From Paraphaeosphaeria minitans (lineage: Eukaryota > Ascomycota > Dothideomycetes > Pleosporales > Didymosphaeriaceae), in the NCBI GenBank assembly GCA_015832175.1, contig WJXW01000007.1, positions 558,001 through 622,000 of the forward strand: a stretch of DNA of 64,000 nucleotides. The letters are read 5' to 3'. Each line of letters starts with the position of its first letter. Position 1 is the stretch's first letter. Made by a program: the position numbers and the translations under genes. This document shows positions 37,023-50,697 of the stretch, piece by piece. The notes beneath the pieces are model-generated. The model was not told the origin of the DNA. It was given only the letters and a program-made list of their open reading frames with translations, and made no database searches.

Positions 37023-37934
37023 TAGTTATAGGTAATAGTACTTACTTTACACTAGGAAGGACAGTAAAAGGATAACTCTAGTAATATTAATAGAATAATA
37101 CTTATCTTCTATAGAGTTAGCGCGCAGCGTAGGTTTTACGCAGCTAGCTTACTTAGCGCATAGGCCTTCTATAAGGCCTTAGCGCTAGATACCACAACAC
37201 TATAATAATATTATAATCTACCTATTACAGAACCTCCCCTTCTAGCGGTGGTCCTCTGCAGTATACTATAGCCTTAATAAAAACTTCACCCTATAGGAAA
37301 GGAAAAGAGTGTCTATGTTACGTACCAGATAACAACGTGGGACTCGGGCGCTTATGAAGGTGTAATAAAGCGGCGACAGGGTTATAAACGTAACAAAGAG
37401 ACGCCAAGCAACTTAGGTTAGGTCACGTAATATGCTTAGTTGCTTAGCGGTACTAAGTAGTAAAGTAAGTTACATAAAGTGCTTAGTTACTTAGTAGCAC
37501 TAAGTAGCAGAGCAGCCTTATTATATAGGAACGTAAGAATAGGCTCTCTATACTTATATTTAATCTGTTTATTAATCTATTGTTTGGATTCTAGTAGACT
37601 AAATTGTTAACTTATTACACTTTATAAAATACTATTGTATTAACAAGACCTTCCACCTTCTGTAAGTACTCCTGCCTAAGAACCAACCTTAACCCTTTAG
37701 GACTAGCTACCCTCTTGGATTTAACAGTCTATAGGGGTGCGTATTATGTACGCGATAACAGCGCGCTATAACTAAATAGTGCACGTTACAAATATATTAT
37801 ACGTGTTATTTATTGTAAGGCTCTTACGCCTTCTATTTGCTATAGCCTTCTATAATATAAGATAGTAGGACTATATAGTCTTAATGTTGTTTTAATCTTT
37901 ATATACTCTCTACCTATATAATATACAAATAACA
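37023..37934 (-). repeat. Probable 3' LTR of element E, split by a solo A2 LTR
   Basis: The minus-strand start TGTTATTTG (37934) is followed by a TATA-like TATATAAAG about 45 bases inside. The low-coordinate boundary near 37023 is uncertain. Without the A2 insertion it would be ~500 bp. The matching 5' LTR at the other end of E is not found. Confidence 0.45.
37316..37726 (+). repeat. Solo LTR, chromovirus A, type A2
   Basis: A 411-bp LTR from TGTTACGTACC to GGATTTAACA, with both TG and CA ends intact. Target duplication gtcta at 37311-37315 and 37727-37731. It is the least mutated A LTR here and gives the unmutated termini. Confidence 0.95.
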
Positions 37935-37951
37935 CATTCTTAGCGTAGATA

Positions 37952-38500
37952 AAGCGCTTAATCTTTAAACAACCTTCTTAATTATCTAAGATACTATACT
38001 ACCTAGTGCCTAAGTATATTAAGAAGTCTAACTTATATAGTGCTACCACCTTTACGTTTAGCAAAGATACTAAGCGCGTAAACTATAATATAGTACTTAT
38101 AACTTATATACGCTGCGCGTAGAACTTAGCGAAGCTCTCTAAAGACTATATAAAAGATAATAATAAGCGCTGTAACTATTACATAAAGGGTAATTATAGA
38201 GGCTATAACTTAGTATGTCTAGAGTTGCGCACTATATATACGCTTTAGCTAATACTTATAGGTACTAAAGGCGATAAATAGGCGCCTTAATCACCTCTAC
38301 GCCCTTTATAACTGCTACTATATTATAGTTATAGAGACCCTAGATAGGTAGCGTAAGATAGACGAGCGTATAAAAGTAGTAGGCCTAAAACTAGCTTATT
38401 ACTAAAAGTAATTTAACTTAGAGCTAGCTAACTACTAGTGTGTTACAGCTTATATTAGTACACCTATAAGTGTAGTAACCTAGGTGCCTACTACTAGCCC
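37952..38500 (+). pseudogene. Antisense Cys-rich frame of element E
   Basis: It is on the strand opposite E pol, next to the E 3' LTR, as in family A. The phase is kept from 37952 to 38171. Key part at 38160-38220: KRCNYYIKGNYRGYNLVC, that is C-x2-C-x7-C-x3-C if two Tyr are former Cys, followed by LELR. Only a few stops occur in the first 90 codons. Beyond ~38300 the reading is unclear. It is similar in plan, but not in sequence, to the A antisense genes. Confidence 0.4.
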
Positions 38501-38849
38501 TTAGTATCTAGGCTTAATTCTAGTAGAGTAGTGTTAGATTACTAATACTCTTAAAGCAGTTATTCCCCTTATATAGTAAATAGTAAGTTTACACCTTTTC
38601 TGTACTTAAAACGTATACTAATAACTTATTCTAGATTAATCTAGCGTCTGCTCCTTACTATAATAAGGGCAACTTAGACAATAGTAACAAAGAGAGTAGA
38701 AAGGAGGTTACTACTAGAGGTATAGTAGGTAAGGATAGTAAGAATAGTAAAGATAATAAGAATAATATGTAGTAAAGGCGTAGGCGGCGCGTAGTTTAGT
38801 TAGATTGCTTTTTAGAAGCTAGCCTATAGGCCTTAGGTAAATACCCCTA

Positions 38850-39827
38850 ATAAGCTATAAGTGCTCTATAAGCTATAGTGCTTTATAATAATATACGTTA
38901 CATCTACGTTCTATATACTTTTATTATATTCTTTACCTCTTCTTTATATACGCAGCTCTTTTTCTTTTAAAAGTTTAGACTAGATTATCTATATCTTTAA
39001 AGTCTAACTCTACAATCTAAGTATCCTAAGTCTTATTATAGCTTTTCTAGTGGAGTAGGTATTACTTTTACCCCTTTCTTATTTGCTTAGCTAGGATTTT
39101 TTCTACTTTCTAGGCTTCTCCTCCTTTAGGTGTAACCTCTAGTAGCTAGGTGTTAATGTCTTCTACTCTTAGCTTTAGTTTCTATTATTTAAGAAGGGAA
39201 ATGTAAAATAAGTTATAAATATAATAGTATAGTAAGAGGAGTAGGTAGTATACCTACGTTCTAACTGCGTCCTGTACTTAGAAGGGCCTAATGAATTTTC
39301 CTAATAGCTTCTTACTTAGTTATTAAGGTATATATATATTCTTTGTGCTAAGTAGAACTAAGTCGCCTCTTTAGAATAACTTTTACTTATGCTTCTTATT
39401 ATAGTACTAGCTCTAATACTTTTATACTAAGTGTAGGTGCTTTATAAGCGATGCGCGTGCGCTGTGTATATGTTTTACTCTTTTAACTATATCTAGTAGC
39501 TCCCCCTCTAGCCTACTGTCTACAGGAGGCGTAGTAAGAATAGGGTGCTTGCTATATACTACATAGAAAGGCGTTATTTTTATTAAATTATAGATAGAGT
39601 TGTTGTATACAAATTAAGCTATTAGGAGTAGTTTAACCTAGTTTATTTATAGAGGTATAATAAATATATTAAGGTATTATTTAAGCGTCTAATTCTGGCG
39701 CTCTATTTGCCTATCTATTTAAGGGTGGAAAGTAGTGCTAAGCCTACGCTTTACTTATAGTTAGTAGTATATTTCTGCCCAAAAAGCGAAGGTAAAGGTA
39801 GAGTCCCTATTAGATATAATACCTTTC
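38850..39827 (-). pseudogene. Element E integrase C-terminus and chromodomain-like end
   Basis: On the minus strand it shows SKKLLGKFIRPF and HISLL-type ending blocks (~39180-39330), typical of the gypsy integrase GPY/F region. A chromodomain-like YYYKALxLIEHL follows near 38870. 38500-38850 shows nothing I can name. The frame is broken at 39827 by D copy 2 and resumes at 47147. Confidence 0.65.
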
Positions 39828-40022
39828 TGTTGTGGTAAAAAGGGCTCGAACTATCACAGGATATTCAGGAGCAGAGTTGTAAAGAATACAAAGAGCTGAT
39901 TGTAGGAAAGGATACTAAAAGGGCAGACTATATACAAAAGAAACGAGCCTCTTGGCAAGAATTCTGTGATCTGAATTAGTGGATCTAGAAAGAATCACAG
40001 AAGTGAGTGTTTTACTTCAACA
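39828..40022 (-). repeat. 3' LTR of D copy 2
   Basis: 195 bp. The adjoining ACCCCCT at 40024-40030 is the complement of the G-rich polypurine tract. Confidence 0.95.
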
Positions 40023-41640
40023 CACCCCCTAGGTAATTGCTTAAAGCGGATCACCTATCCTAAGAAGTAATCTGTAATTGTCTAAATCCTTCCTAAAGAT
40101 CTTTAAAAAACCGTCTGAAGGCTGTTTAAAGATTGAAAAACTATTAAGAATTGTTTTTCTAAATCTCCTTATCTTAAGAACAGCGATTCTATCACCCCCT
40201 ACTTATTGTAATAGCAAAATAATCACTATTTATCTTTTAAATCACAAATCCTATCGTAAATCGTGTCCAGAATCTCTTCTTCTGGTAGGTTAGGAGCTTA
40301 TAAGCGTGGCATAAAGGCCTAGAGCGTAAACGCTTTTATTCTACTACTCTTTTCGCTCACTTCCTATTAACTGTGAGGTAATTTCCCCGCTCTTACTAGC
40401 TAGTAAGTACAATAGGTAGGCGCGTTTTAATTAGGAAGGAGCAGTAGTAAGAGAAATAAGTAGTAAGGAAGGAGCGCATTCGGCGCTTAATAATTAGATA
40501 GGCGGTAGAGTATATAAGCCCTTTACTAGCGCTTAATCTTCTCTCTTTAATCTTTTACTTTTAACACTTTAACCTCCTATCTAATTTAAGCCTACTAGTT
40601 TAAGCCTTTAAATTCTACTACTTTATAGTAGGTTCTCTTCTTCTAATTATTGCCTTACGCTTTTTCTGTTGTTTAGAGCTTTACTAACTCTTTTAGATAT
40701 CTAATAACCTAGCTAAAGCACGCGTAGCAAAGGCTGTAAAAGCTACTAAATAAAGCTCCTAATCCTCCTAATAAGATCCTCCTACTCTACTAGCTGCTCC
40801 TACCCTAGCTCTAGGCCCCTAGCGATTGCTTAGTGCTCTTAGACAAGTGAGCTACTTAGGCTGCTTAAAGGGAGCTCTAGTAGGAAAGAGTAATAGGCAC
40901 TGCTACAATAACGCTTTAAGCTTAGGTAGGCGCTACTATACCTATTTTACCTACTCTTACACTACTATATATAGGGTTATTCTATTACTTTAGCTAATTC
41001 TGCTAATTGTTTCTATAGCTAGCCGTATATTTAGACTCTGGCTATAGATTTTATCTGCTATTAACTATTAAAAGGTGCTAATATAAGCTTTTGTTCTAAA
41101 ATTCTTTCTGGGTTTGGCTAATACTTTCCGTAGGAGAGGCTAATTACTAAGCTGCGTAAGAGGGTTAAGGTGGCCTTATAAAGTCCTCCTCCTACTAGCA
41201 GTTAGAAGGAGTAAGCTTAGTACATAGTTACTGTCCTACTTTCTCCCTCTTAGCTAATCTTTAGTAGAGGATAGGGTAATTACCCTCCTGCCCTACCTAT
41301 TAAGGAGCAGCGCGGTCGCAGCTAATACCCTAATTAAAATAACTAGATAAGCGGCCTATTAGCTCTAAAGTAGGGTAAAGGCTAGGTAAGTGCTTCTCCT
41401 CCTACTAATTAAAGGAGGGGAGGCTAGGGTAAGCTATTACCTACTGCTAATTAAAGAAGAGGTAGAGGAGGTGGATAGGGTGAGGAATTACCTACTGTAG
41501 AGAGGAGGAGAGGAGGAGGATAGGGAGAATTTCCTACTACTAATTATAGGGGAGATTCTTGCACTCCTATAATTAAGTAGAGGAGGAAGAGGGTTTATAT
41601 ACTTATAGATAAGCTCTTTAATCTCTTCTTCCTCTAATTC
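40023..41640 (-). other. Long 3' region of D copy 2
   Basis: Counterpart of 9655-11271. It holds the 71-codon open frame on the plus strand (40078-40293; TTG start, no ATG) and the reversed repeat array (~41370-41590). I see no other feature. Confidence 0.6.
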
Positions 41641-44600
41641 CTATTCTCCCTCTAATCTTTTCTTTCTTTTCTTTTTCTTTTCTTGTTTCCTAGCTCTAAA
41701 TTAATAATTCTAGATAGTGAACAGATTATTTCTCTGCTCACTTACTCTTATTCTGTAATTATTATACTCACATCTTGCAGATTTAATAGCCTTTTAAATC
41801 TATTAAACTACTAATAAGTAAGAGCCTTTGTAAGGCTATCTGCTAGCATTTCACTAGTTAGAAGATATTCTACTTGAAACAATCCTTTTGTATGCTCTTA
41901 CTGCAACCACATATTCTAAATATCTATATAGCGCAGTTAAGTAGTGATTCTTTTGTTCTTTCTAATTACCAAATAAATGGTTTAAAGATTGTCGCAATAG
42001 ACCTTCTATAAAGGTCCTAGATCTAGAGTAAGCTTAGTGAAGAATCTCTTAATTACTATAGCTTCTTTACTTATATATTTAAGCGCTAGAAGCTCTGCTT
42101 CTGTTGTTAAAGTAGTAATTGTGTTCTGTTAAGCTGCTTTCTATAGAATAGCTCCTTTAAATAATAGGATAATATATCTATAGGAAGATCGCCGTAATAT
42201 TAGATTATTAGCGAATGAGGCATCTCTATATATTAGCAGATTAGGTCTATTGTAGCTACTAAAGACTATAGCCTGCTATCTAGTTTAATAGAGGTAAAGA
42301 ATCACACAATTAATAGTAGCAAAGTGTTCTTTACTTAGATTTGTTAGAAAGTGTAATAGCTTTAACACTGCAAAGGCTATATCTAGGCATAGCATAATTA
42401 CTGTGTAGAGACCTAATTCCACCTCTTCTTAAAAGAGCTTTATTTGTTAAGGAGTGGCTTCTCCTGTGCTTAGAACGAGATCTTCTGCTAATAGAGGTGT
42501 AGGAGGGAAGCTCCCAGAGTTTAAAAGGTTAAACTTTTTTATAATCTTATTAATATAGGTATTATGAACTAGAGAAATTAATCTTGCTTCTCTGTCCCTA
42601 ATCACTTGAATACCTAGGAACCACTCTACTAGTCCTTTTAATTCAATCTTATATTTGTTCGCGATCTTCTTCTAAAAATCTAGGGCTTCTTTCTCTTTAC
42701 TCTTGTGATAGAGAAGAAGAATATTATTAACATAAAATAAAATAATAATACTTTAATTACTATTAAAGAAAAGGCATGGCTCTTCTAGCGAAGCTAAGAG
42801 TCTATAAGATTAAAGTAATCCCGCAAATTCCTTATACTAAAGAAGTGGTAAATCTCTTAAGCTATACAAAGCTTAATTTAATCTTACACACTTTCCTGGC
42901 TTTTTAAAACTATTAGGTAATTTACAAGTTACTAGATTGGCGGCTATAATAAGAGTATTTAGAAACGCTCCTACTATATTAAATTATAAGATTTCTAGAT
43001 TAAATTCTGCTGCCAGAGCTATAGCTAATTAAAAAGATCTTACTGCTAGGGTAGCAGTATAGGTGGAGTGGAGAGTATTCTTTTTCTAAAGATCTCCTCT
43101 TATAACGATTTAAGCTTTACACTTTTTAAAGTATCTATTTTAATTAAACTTGTAGGTAAAGACCTACTTTAAAGGAAGCAGTCGCTTTAACACCTCTAAT
43201 TGTTTAATCTCTATCTAGGTACCTTTATCTTGTAAAGTCAAGATCTTCTTATAAGCGGTAAGGAGGAATAGCTTTCTATATAGATAATTGTGAAGGTGTT
43301 TCTATAGGGTTGGCTCTAGTGTAAGCTTGTCTCTGTGAGTCCAAGCTATATAAGACGCTCTAGGCGCCTTTCTAAGCATAGAAGCGAATACTATCGCATT
43401 TAGTGTAATATATTCTTCTTACTTAGACTAGACCTCTACTGCTCTTAGTATAAACGTGTGCTCTAATATTGCATTAAGATTACTTTAAAGATAATTAGCG
43501 ATTAGTGTATAAGCACCTAGCTTCTACCCACCCCCTAGCTAATTGTCCTAATCATTTTGCTTCCTTAATCTTTGTAATAGTAGATAGTAATTTATTAGTT
43601 AGTTAATTTCTAGTGCTTTACTACGATTTCGCCTACTTATTCTGCTTACCTCTGGATAAATCTGCCTTCGCCTTTGGCGCGCTAGTAGGTTATCTGCTTT
43701 GTCTAGCGTAATTAAGTTATCTGCGCTAGGTTAATTAGCAACCTAATTAGTTTCTACTAAGAAATAGGGTATTAAATCCCTAGATTCTGGCGGGCCAGCT
43801 CTCCTAGTAGTGTTCTGGTGGCTGCCAGATATCTCTTAATTACTTAACAGATCACCCCTAAAATCACCTAGCTCTAGTGTCTAATTAGGGGTCACGAGTC
43901 CTGTACTTCCTTTCCTACTTAAATAAATTCTTAGCTGCTGGCTAGCTAAGCCTACAGCTTACTTAGTAGTAGGTACCTTAGGTTCTTAATTGCTTAGCTA
44001 GCCTACTTTGCTTTTAATTACCTAAGGGTTACCTATAGGTCTAGTAGTAGTTCTTATATACTTGTTTATTTTAGGAAGAATATTAAGCGCGTCTTTATAC
44101 GCTTCTTCTAGATTGTTTAGCTCTCTTTCTTAGAGGCTTTCTACTATTTTTAACGCTTCTATCTTTAGAATAGATTGTTCCTCTAATCCTTTATAGAACA
44201 AGGACTTATTAAACTTTACATTTCGTGTGGTGATTACCTAATTAAGCTAGGGAATCTATATTTAGTAGATATTAGAAGCTTTGTAGCCTACTAGGTATCT
44301 AATATAGCCCCTAGGATTTACTTTAAATCCTCTTCTGTCTTGCTTAGCTGTACGCTCCTAATCTAAAAGGTAAGCTTGGCAGCTATAGGCGTAGACAGCA
44401 CTCTAGTTTAGACGAAGATTAGCTGTCCTATGTTATGTTTTTGTTAGTTCAAAATAACAAAAATATTGTCTAAACTAAGCATCTAACGTTTTATTAGGTG
44501 ATTAATAGCCTAATGCTAGGCTAGGAATTATTCCTTAGAGCTAGCATGCCGCTTATATAATCTTAGGCTAGAGATTTAATAGCAGATTTGCGCTTATTCG

Positions 44601-46835
44601 CATTTTAATTACTTTTATTATAAGCTCCTAGCCTACTCTTTCTGTAGCGCTATTAGGCTTATGCGTATAGGGCGGTGGTCTGCTAATCGTTATCCCTTCC
44701 TAATTAGCCCAAAATTTGTACTAGGATTTCCCTCTCTATAGAAGTGTTGCTGTATTATTGTCTTGGTGGATTTTTGTGATTTGAAGCTTGTATTTTGTAT
44801 TAATAAGAGCTAAGAAATCCTACTATATTCTTATTATTTCAGAAAGCGTCTTTGTTCTAAGATTAAAAATGTAAAGTTTCTTACTAAAATCTTCTTTAAT
44901 TAGTAAAACCTAGTTTTCTCTATTTTAAGTAGTGGGCATATTAAATAGATCCTAGGATAATAAGTGAAATGGCCTAGGTAATTGTTCTCTAGGTCTCCTA
45001 GAGATTACCTAGGTTGCGTGTGCAGTAGCACAGTGCTTACAATTCTTTCTTAACATTCTAGTGATCTTTACACCTTAGGCTGCAGTTACTAGAGCTTATA
45101 GGGCTCTACTTCCTGCATACCCTACTTAAAGGTGCTAGAGGTCCTTAGAATCTAATCTCTTAATATTAACCTAGGATGATCCTTTAGTGGTCACACTTAT
45201 AATAGTCAGACAAGAGCGGATTGGCTTGTATTATAGGAAAGTAAGGTTATACTCGCATCTTAGGTCTACTAAAATAACGCTTTGTTCTAGGCTTTTAATC
45301 CTAAAAGTGTGATCTAAACTAAGGTACTAAATCTTTGCTTTCTTTAAAAGAGCTTCTAATATAATATTTATATAAAAGCTTTCTACTACTCTTACTCCTT
45401 AGAGTAGCAGATCTTCTGTAAATCTCCTATTTTTCCTATACAAAGCGTTCTTAATTAGTCTATTACTAATTCCTAAGATTAGGAGGCTTTGTATACCTGC
45501 CTCTACACTCTTATTTAATAATTAAAACGTCCTAGGAATAAGTCTTTTGCGATTGTTAACTAGGTAAACTGCTATAGCACTGTCTAGTATTATACATTCT
45601 AATAGAGGATAAGCGTTAGAATGTAGAGTAGAGTAGACACCTAATGCTCTATTGTCTGTAGGCAGATTAAATAGGTTTAGTAGAGCAGCAGCAATACTAC
45701 TAGGATACTTAATAGTCTTAGTGGAGGATTGTTTTTTATTCTATTCTGCCTTTGTAATCGCATTACAAAGGTTCGACCACTTAGGCTGCTTAAGTTAATT
45801 AAGAATCTCTAATTTTTCTTTATTAGTAAGATTAAATAACAATGTTCTATCTTAGGGTAATCTAGCTATTTTGGTTTAAAGTCTTTAGCACTCTATTAGT
45901 TTCTACCTATAAGCATAGGGCTTATAGGGACAGTTTGGTTGTTTCTTTGTCTAATTAGACAAACTGGAACTATTAAAGTTAGTAGATTATTTTAATAATC
46001 TATTAAAAGTGGCGAATACCCTACTTATTTTATTAGAACTAGATTAGATTAAATACTCCTAGACAAGCGCCGAAAATACCTTCCCTAAATCGTCTAGCGT
46101 GATCTAATTCCGTCCTAGCGTCTTATCCTAGATTAGCTGTTAGTTTATTAATTAGGCCTAATCTGGTGCTATATGCGCGGCGATTGCTTCTAGGAAATCT
46201 TGGGTAGTAAGCGGTCCACTAATTTTGCTAATTAAGTAGGTCTTCGCTTTTTAATAGAGGAGCTGCCACTCTTTAAACTAGGTCTTAGGACTTTGTCTTG
46301 CCTATTTAGCCTTCTTAAAATAAGCGTGGTATAAAGCTTAAACATTATTCTGTGTAGCTCTTTTATTTAGTGTGAGATCTTCCTTTAAGAGTTAAATTAG
46401 GGACTAAAGCGTAGTTTGGCGTGTATTAACTAGAGTGATTATAACAGGAGCAAGCAGATTAGGCGATACTATAGTGTTTACCTAAGTCTAGAGATTCTGT
46501 ATCTTAGTATAGTCTGCTTGCTAGTCTAAAACTACTGCTCTATATTCTGCTATTTATAAAGGAAAGCTCTCCTTATCTATTTTATACTTAGCAAGCTCTG
46601 CTTTGTATAATTAAATACTCGCTATAGAGGCTGTATCCGCAATTAGTAATAGTTTCTGTAGGAGTAGAGGTTATTCTAGCTTTATGTGATTAATTGCTGG
46701 AGCGTTAATCGCCTTTAGGTTAATTTAGTTCTAGATTCCTTTCAAGTTTACTTAGAATTAAAGCTGGACAAACTAGTAGGGCTAGCTAGCGCGATTAACA
46801 AGCTGTACTTCTGCTATTTTAATGATTTTTGTGAT
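41641..46835 (-). pseudogene. Ty1/copia gag-pol, D copy 2
   Basis: Colinear with 4459-9654 with the same domain order. The conserved boundaries are 5,195 bases apart against 5,196 in copy 1, so at least one small indel exists. It keeps the RNase H, integrase and reverse transcriptase blocks. Its catalytic YxDD region (~42730-42745) is mutated like copy 1. It carries many RIP stops. Confidence 0.9.
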
Positions 46836-46951
46836 TGGAAATGGAGAGGTTGTATTGTAGAGAGGTTCTGAATAGAGTGTTGTATAATAATTCGAGCGTT
46901 ACTAAGTAGGCAGGGAGAATTGTCCTACGTTCTAAGCGCTGGGCTTATAAC

Positions 46952-47146
46952 TGTTGTGGTAAAAAGGGCTCAAACTATTATAGGATATTCAGGAGCAGAG
47001 TTGTAAAGAATACAAAGAGCTAATTATAGGAAAGGATGCCGAAAGGGCAGACTATATACAAAAGAAACAAGCCTCTTGGCAAGAATCCCGTAATCTGAAT
47101 TAGTGGATCTAGAAAGAATCACGGAAGTGAGTGTTTTACTTCAACA
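46952..47146 (-). repeat. 5' LTR of D copy 2
   Basis: 195 bp, followed by target duplication ctttc. Confidence 0.95.
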
Positions 47147-49300
47147 CTTTCTAAATACTAAACTTTAAGATAACCTCTTAGAAGTAGGCTTCTATAAATT
47201 CCTTTATATCCTATATTCTCTATGTAGGGATATAGATAGCTATCTTAGAAAAGTAGTATATAATTATAAAAATCGCATTAAAAGCGCAGCTACCTTAATC
47301 CTTCACTAGTAGGAATCTAGTTATAAAGTCTAGTAAGGCTTCCTTAAAAATATCCTTTAGCGTTAGAAAAGGTAATAGCTAGCTATACTTACTATGCCTT
47401 AGAGCTTTACCCCTTAAGTAAATAGTATAAGTCCTTACGTACTTCTAAATATCTTAACTTATAAGAGGCTAATAGTAGGTCCTCTTAATAGCCTTAAGCG
47501 TTCTACGTACGCTAAAGTGGCCTACTATATATATGTTATAGTGCTAGAATAAAATCTCTTACCTAATTACTAGTTGATTTTAGGATGTATAATCTACTAT
47601 TATACCTTAGAACTTCTATTTTATTAAGGCGCTATACTTACGCCTTACTACTACTTTAAGTGCTTCTCTTACGCCTTAAGCTAGTAATATACTTAATAGT
47701 AAAGGTGTTCCTTTACTAAAGCTACTAAACTTTAGTTATAAGGTTAGACTCTTTTATTATAGGTTTACTACTAACTAATACTCTAGCTAGTAAGCGTAGT
47801 ACGTATAGCGTACACACTATAGCACTAGTAGTAGGGACCTTTATAGCTTTGTAAATATTAGTAATATACGTTTTACATACGCCTAATAAGCTTAGCGTAT
47901 TTATAGATCTGCTTACTTTACTATACTTAGTCCTCTATAGTATTTTATTCTATAGGGTAGGCAATAAATAGGTTAGTAATAGGTTCTTCTATACGTAATC
48001 TGCCCTTCTTAATAGTCTATCTGCTAGGTTTGTTTTCCCTAGGCAGTGTTCCACTTTAAAAATCAAAGCTACTAGGTATATTACCTATTATACTTATTAT
48101 AAGTTTAGCTTCTATATAGCGCGTATGCTACGTAAGTTATTATAGTTACTTAGCACTTAAATTATATGCTGTATACTATCTAGATAATATCTCTATGACT
48201 TAAAGTAGTAGATAATAGTAAGGAGCTTAAAGTTATATACCTTATAATTTAGCTCTGCTACTTAAAGTTTTCTTTACACAAAAGTAACTAGGTGCTACTT
48301 CTAGTCCTTAAATAGCTACAAAAAGATACTATATATTATAAAAGTAAATACGTTAGTCTTTAATTAGATTAGTAGCGTAGGGTTAAAGTAGCGTAAGATA
48401 GGCGCACTTAAGAAGCGCGTTTTAAGTATTTTAAAAGTATTATTAGCTTTACTAACTATTAGAACACTTAGTTCTTCTTAAGTAAGTCTAAAAGAGGAGT
48501 GGTTTCTTATGTATATGCCTTAATAAATCGCCTATAAAGGTTTTTAAAGCCTAGAAATAACTAGAGCTCTTAGATGCTAGTTAGCTATAGCTATTCTATA
48601 ATAGTTACTATATGCGTAGGATTAGCGTAGATTCCTTACGTAGTTATAATAAAACTAAGGAAGTAGACTTCGTCTAAGGCAAATATGCACTTAGTTAAAT
48701 TAATAAAAAGTTTAGCCTTACGCAGTAATTTAAGCATAGCGTAGATAGTGTACTAATAAAGCGTAAGATCCTTATTATAGGTATAGATAAGTATATTATT
48801 AAGATACATAATATATATATAATCTAGGTATAGTGCTAGTGCCTTATTAATATATACCTAAAAGCTTATAGGGGCATTAGTTAAGCTAAATAGCATTACT
48901 AAGAATTTAAAGTGGCTGTAGTAAGTCTAGAATATAGTTTTCTACTTATCTTCTGTCTATATCTAAATTCTATAGTAGGCGTTATGAAGATTAAGGGTTA
49001 TATAGTAGTATACGCCTAATAGGCGGTTAAGCGTCTCTCTAACTAAAGGTAGCAGGTAATAATCCTTAATAGTAATTACGTTAAGGCCCTAATAATTTAC
49101 ATAAAGCCGCAGTGTGCTATCTTTCTTAGGGGCGAATAGAATTAGTGCTCTAGCTAGGCTAGTACTATGCCTAATTTATCCCTTTTTTAAGGTATCTTCT
49201 AGATACTCCTAAAGTACCTTAAGCTCCCGCTCTAAGAGATTATAGAGTAGTCTATAAAAAGGTTCCTTTCCCTCTATAATAGGGATAGCATAATTAGATT
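47147..49300 (-). pseudogene. Element E pol: RT, RNase H, integrase N-terminal part
   Basis: On the minus strand: reverse transcriptase with GKEPFYRLLYNL (~49260), LFAPKKDSTLRLYVNY (~49110), MLFSLTNAPISF (~48880) and YLNN in place of YLDD (48795-48806); RNase H with VTFV and YYLDSIQ (~48150-48290); then the integrase toward 47147. This is canonical Ty3/gypsy order. G-to-A changes (DD to NN, Trp to stop) show RIP. Confidence 0.85.
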
Positions 49301-50286
49301 CTTTAAAACTTAGTAAGGTAGACGCTGCTTTTTTATTAAATATATTACTATATTCGCGTAATATATTAGGAATATATAGTATCTACACTACGTATACTTT
49401 ATTAATACGCGCTAAGTGCTCTAAGCTTACACTAGTTATTTATAAAACTCTTAGAAGAAATAAATCTAAGCTAGTATACTTTATGTTATCTTTAAAGTCC
49501 CTTATAGTAATAAGCTATATTAAAGCTGTAGTATAGCCCTAGCGCTATATTTATAAGCTGTAATTAAAGTGGATATTACCTTCTTATAGGAAAGGGTTAC
49601 TAAGTAGAAAAGGAATTCCTTCCTTATTAACGCTATAGATAGTAGTCTTTATCCTACGCTTTACTCCTATATTGTCTATAATACGCACTTAGAGTATATA
49701 CGCAGTGTAGGTACTTTACCTTTAGGCCCTAGTTTATTCTAGTTTAAGGAGCTTAGCCCCTTTAATAGGCTTTAAATTTATTTTAACAGTAATAATCTAG
49801 CTAATTAGGCTAACATTAGCCTATAGATTAAGAATTATTTAGAGTTCCCTCTCTAAGCCTATATCTCTAGCTGCGCTACACGTGCGCTTTATACCTAGTA
49901 AGATATAAATTAGTAGGCGCCTTACTATACCTAGGTTATAAGTAAGACTTAGCCTTTTCCCACATAGTTTACTTATACAGGAATCTAGTTAGAATTACTA
50001 CCTCTATATTTATTAGTATAGTAGCTAGTTTTATAGCACTTATAGTAAGTAACACTTTTCTTATTTTAGGTCTTGCTATTGCCTTTAGATATTTAGTAGT
50101 TTAGTGTAGTATTCTTAGATTTCTTTAATATATAACATAGGCTTAACTCCTATGTTATAGGTGCGCGGCGTAGGTTTCGCTTAAGCGTAGAGCCTAAAGC
50201 GATAAGGTCTTCCCTAGTTATAGGCACCTAATAGTAGTTAGTAATAGCCCTTTATAGCTTAGGTTTAAGCTTAGAGAAGAAGTGCT
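49300..50286 (-). pseudogene. Element E gag end and protease region
   Basis: A zinc knuckle near 50030-50060 reads Y-YKC-YKTS-Y-YTNK-Y, a C-x2-C-x4-H-x4-C knuckle in which one Cys, the His and the last Cys have become Tyr. Downstream is a charged linker and the likely protease. A 29-bp hairpin (50131-50159, 11-bp arms) lies in the gag. The 5' part of E beyond 50286 is lost to the A4 LTR. Confidence 0.6.
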
Positions 50287-50697
50287 TATTAAATACAAGA
50301 GGGTAGCTAGTCCTAAAGGGTTAAGGTTAGTTCTCAGGCAGGAGTACTTACAGAAGGTGAAAGGTCTTATTAATATAATAGTATCTTGCAAAGTGTAATA
50401 AGTTAATAATATAGTCTGCTAGAATCTAAACAATAGATTAATAAATAGATTAAACATAAGTATAGAGAGCCTATCCTTACGTTCCTATATACTTTAAGCA
50501 ATTAGTCTACTAATTACTCTAATTAAACTAATTAAGTACTAATTAGTTGCTTAGTATATTAAGTGCTCAGTCCAATTAGTTATCTTAGCGCTCTAATTAT
50601 ACTAATTAGGTTATATAACCTCTTGTGCCGTGCCGCTTAAACAACAAATATAGATATATATAAAGATCCTAGGAGGCCTAGCCTTTATATTTTAACA
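50287..50697 (-). repeat. 3' LTR, chromovirus A, U3 type A4
   Basis: A 411-bp reversed LTR. R/U5 is common with other A LTRs; U3 is unique, with repeated ACTAATTA/TAATTAG words (50500-50600). The complement of the polypurine tract (TTATTTCCCTCC) follows. Confidence 0.85.

Larger units (their letters stand above)
39828..47146 (-). mobile_element. Complete Ty1/copia element, family D copy 2
   Basis: A 7,319-bp minus-strand element with two 195-bp LTRs and target duplication ctttc (39823-39827 and 47147-47151). It has the same order and length as D copy 1. It sits in the integrase of element E. Confidence 0.95.

Noticed and set aside
37804..37934. A small independent LTR bounded by TGTTATT and AATAACA
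   Set aside because: The flanks show no target duplication. It is better explained as one end of the larger E LTR.
40078..40293. 71-codon open frame shared with 11001-11216
   Set aside because: Not called as a gene: no ATG, and changes between copies are mostly RIP-type. Kept only as a note in the D 3' region.
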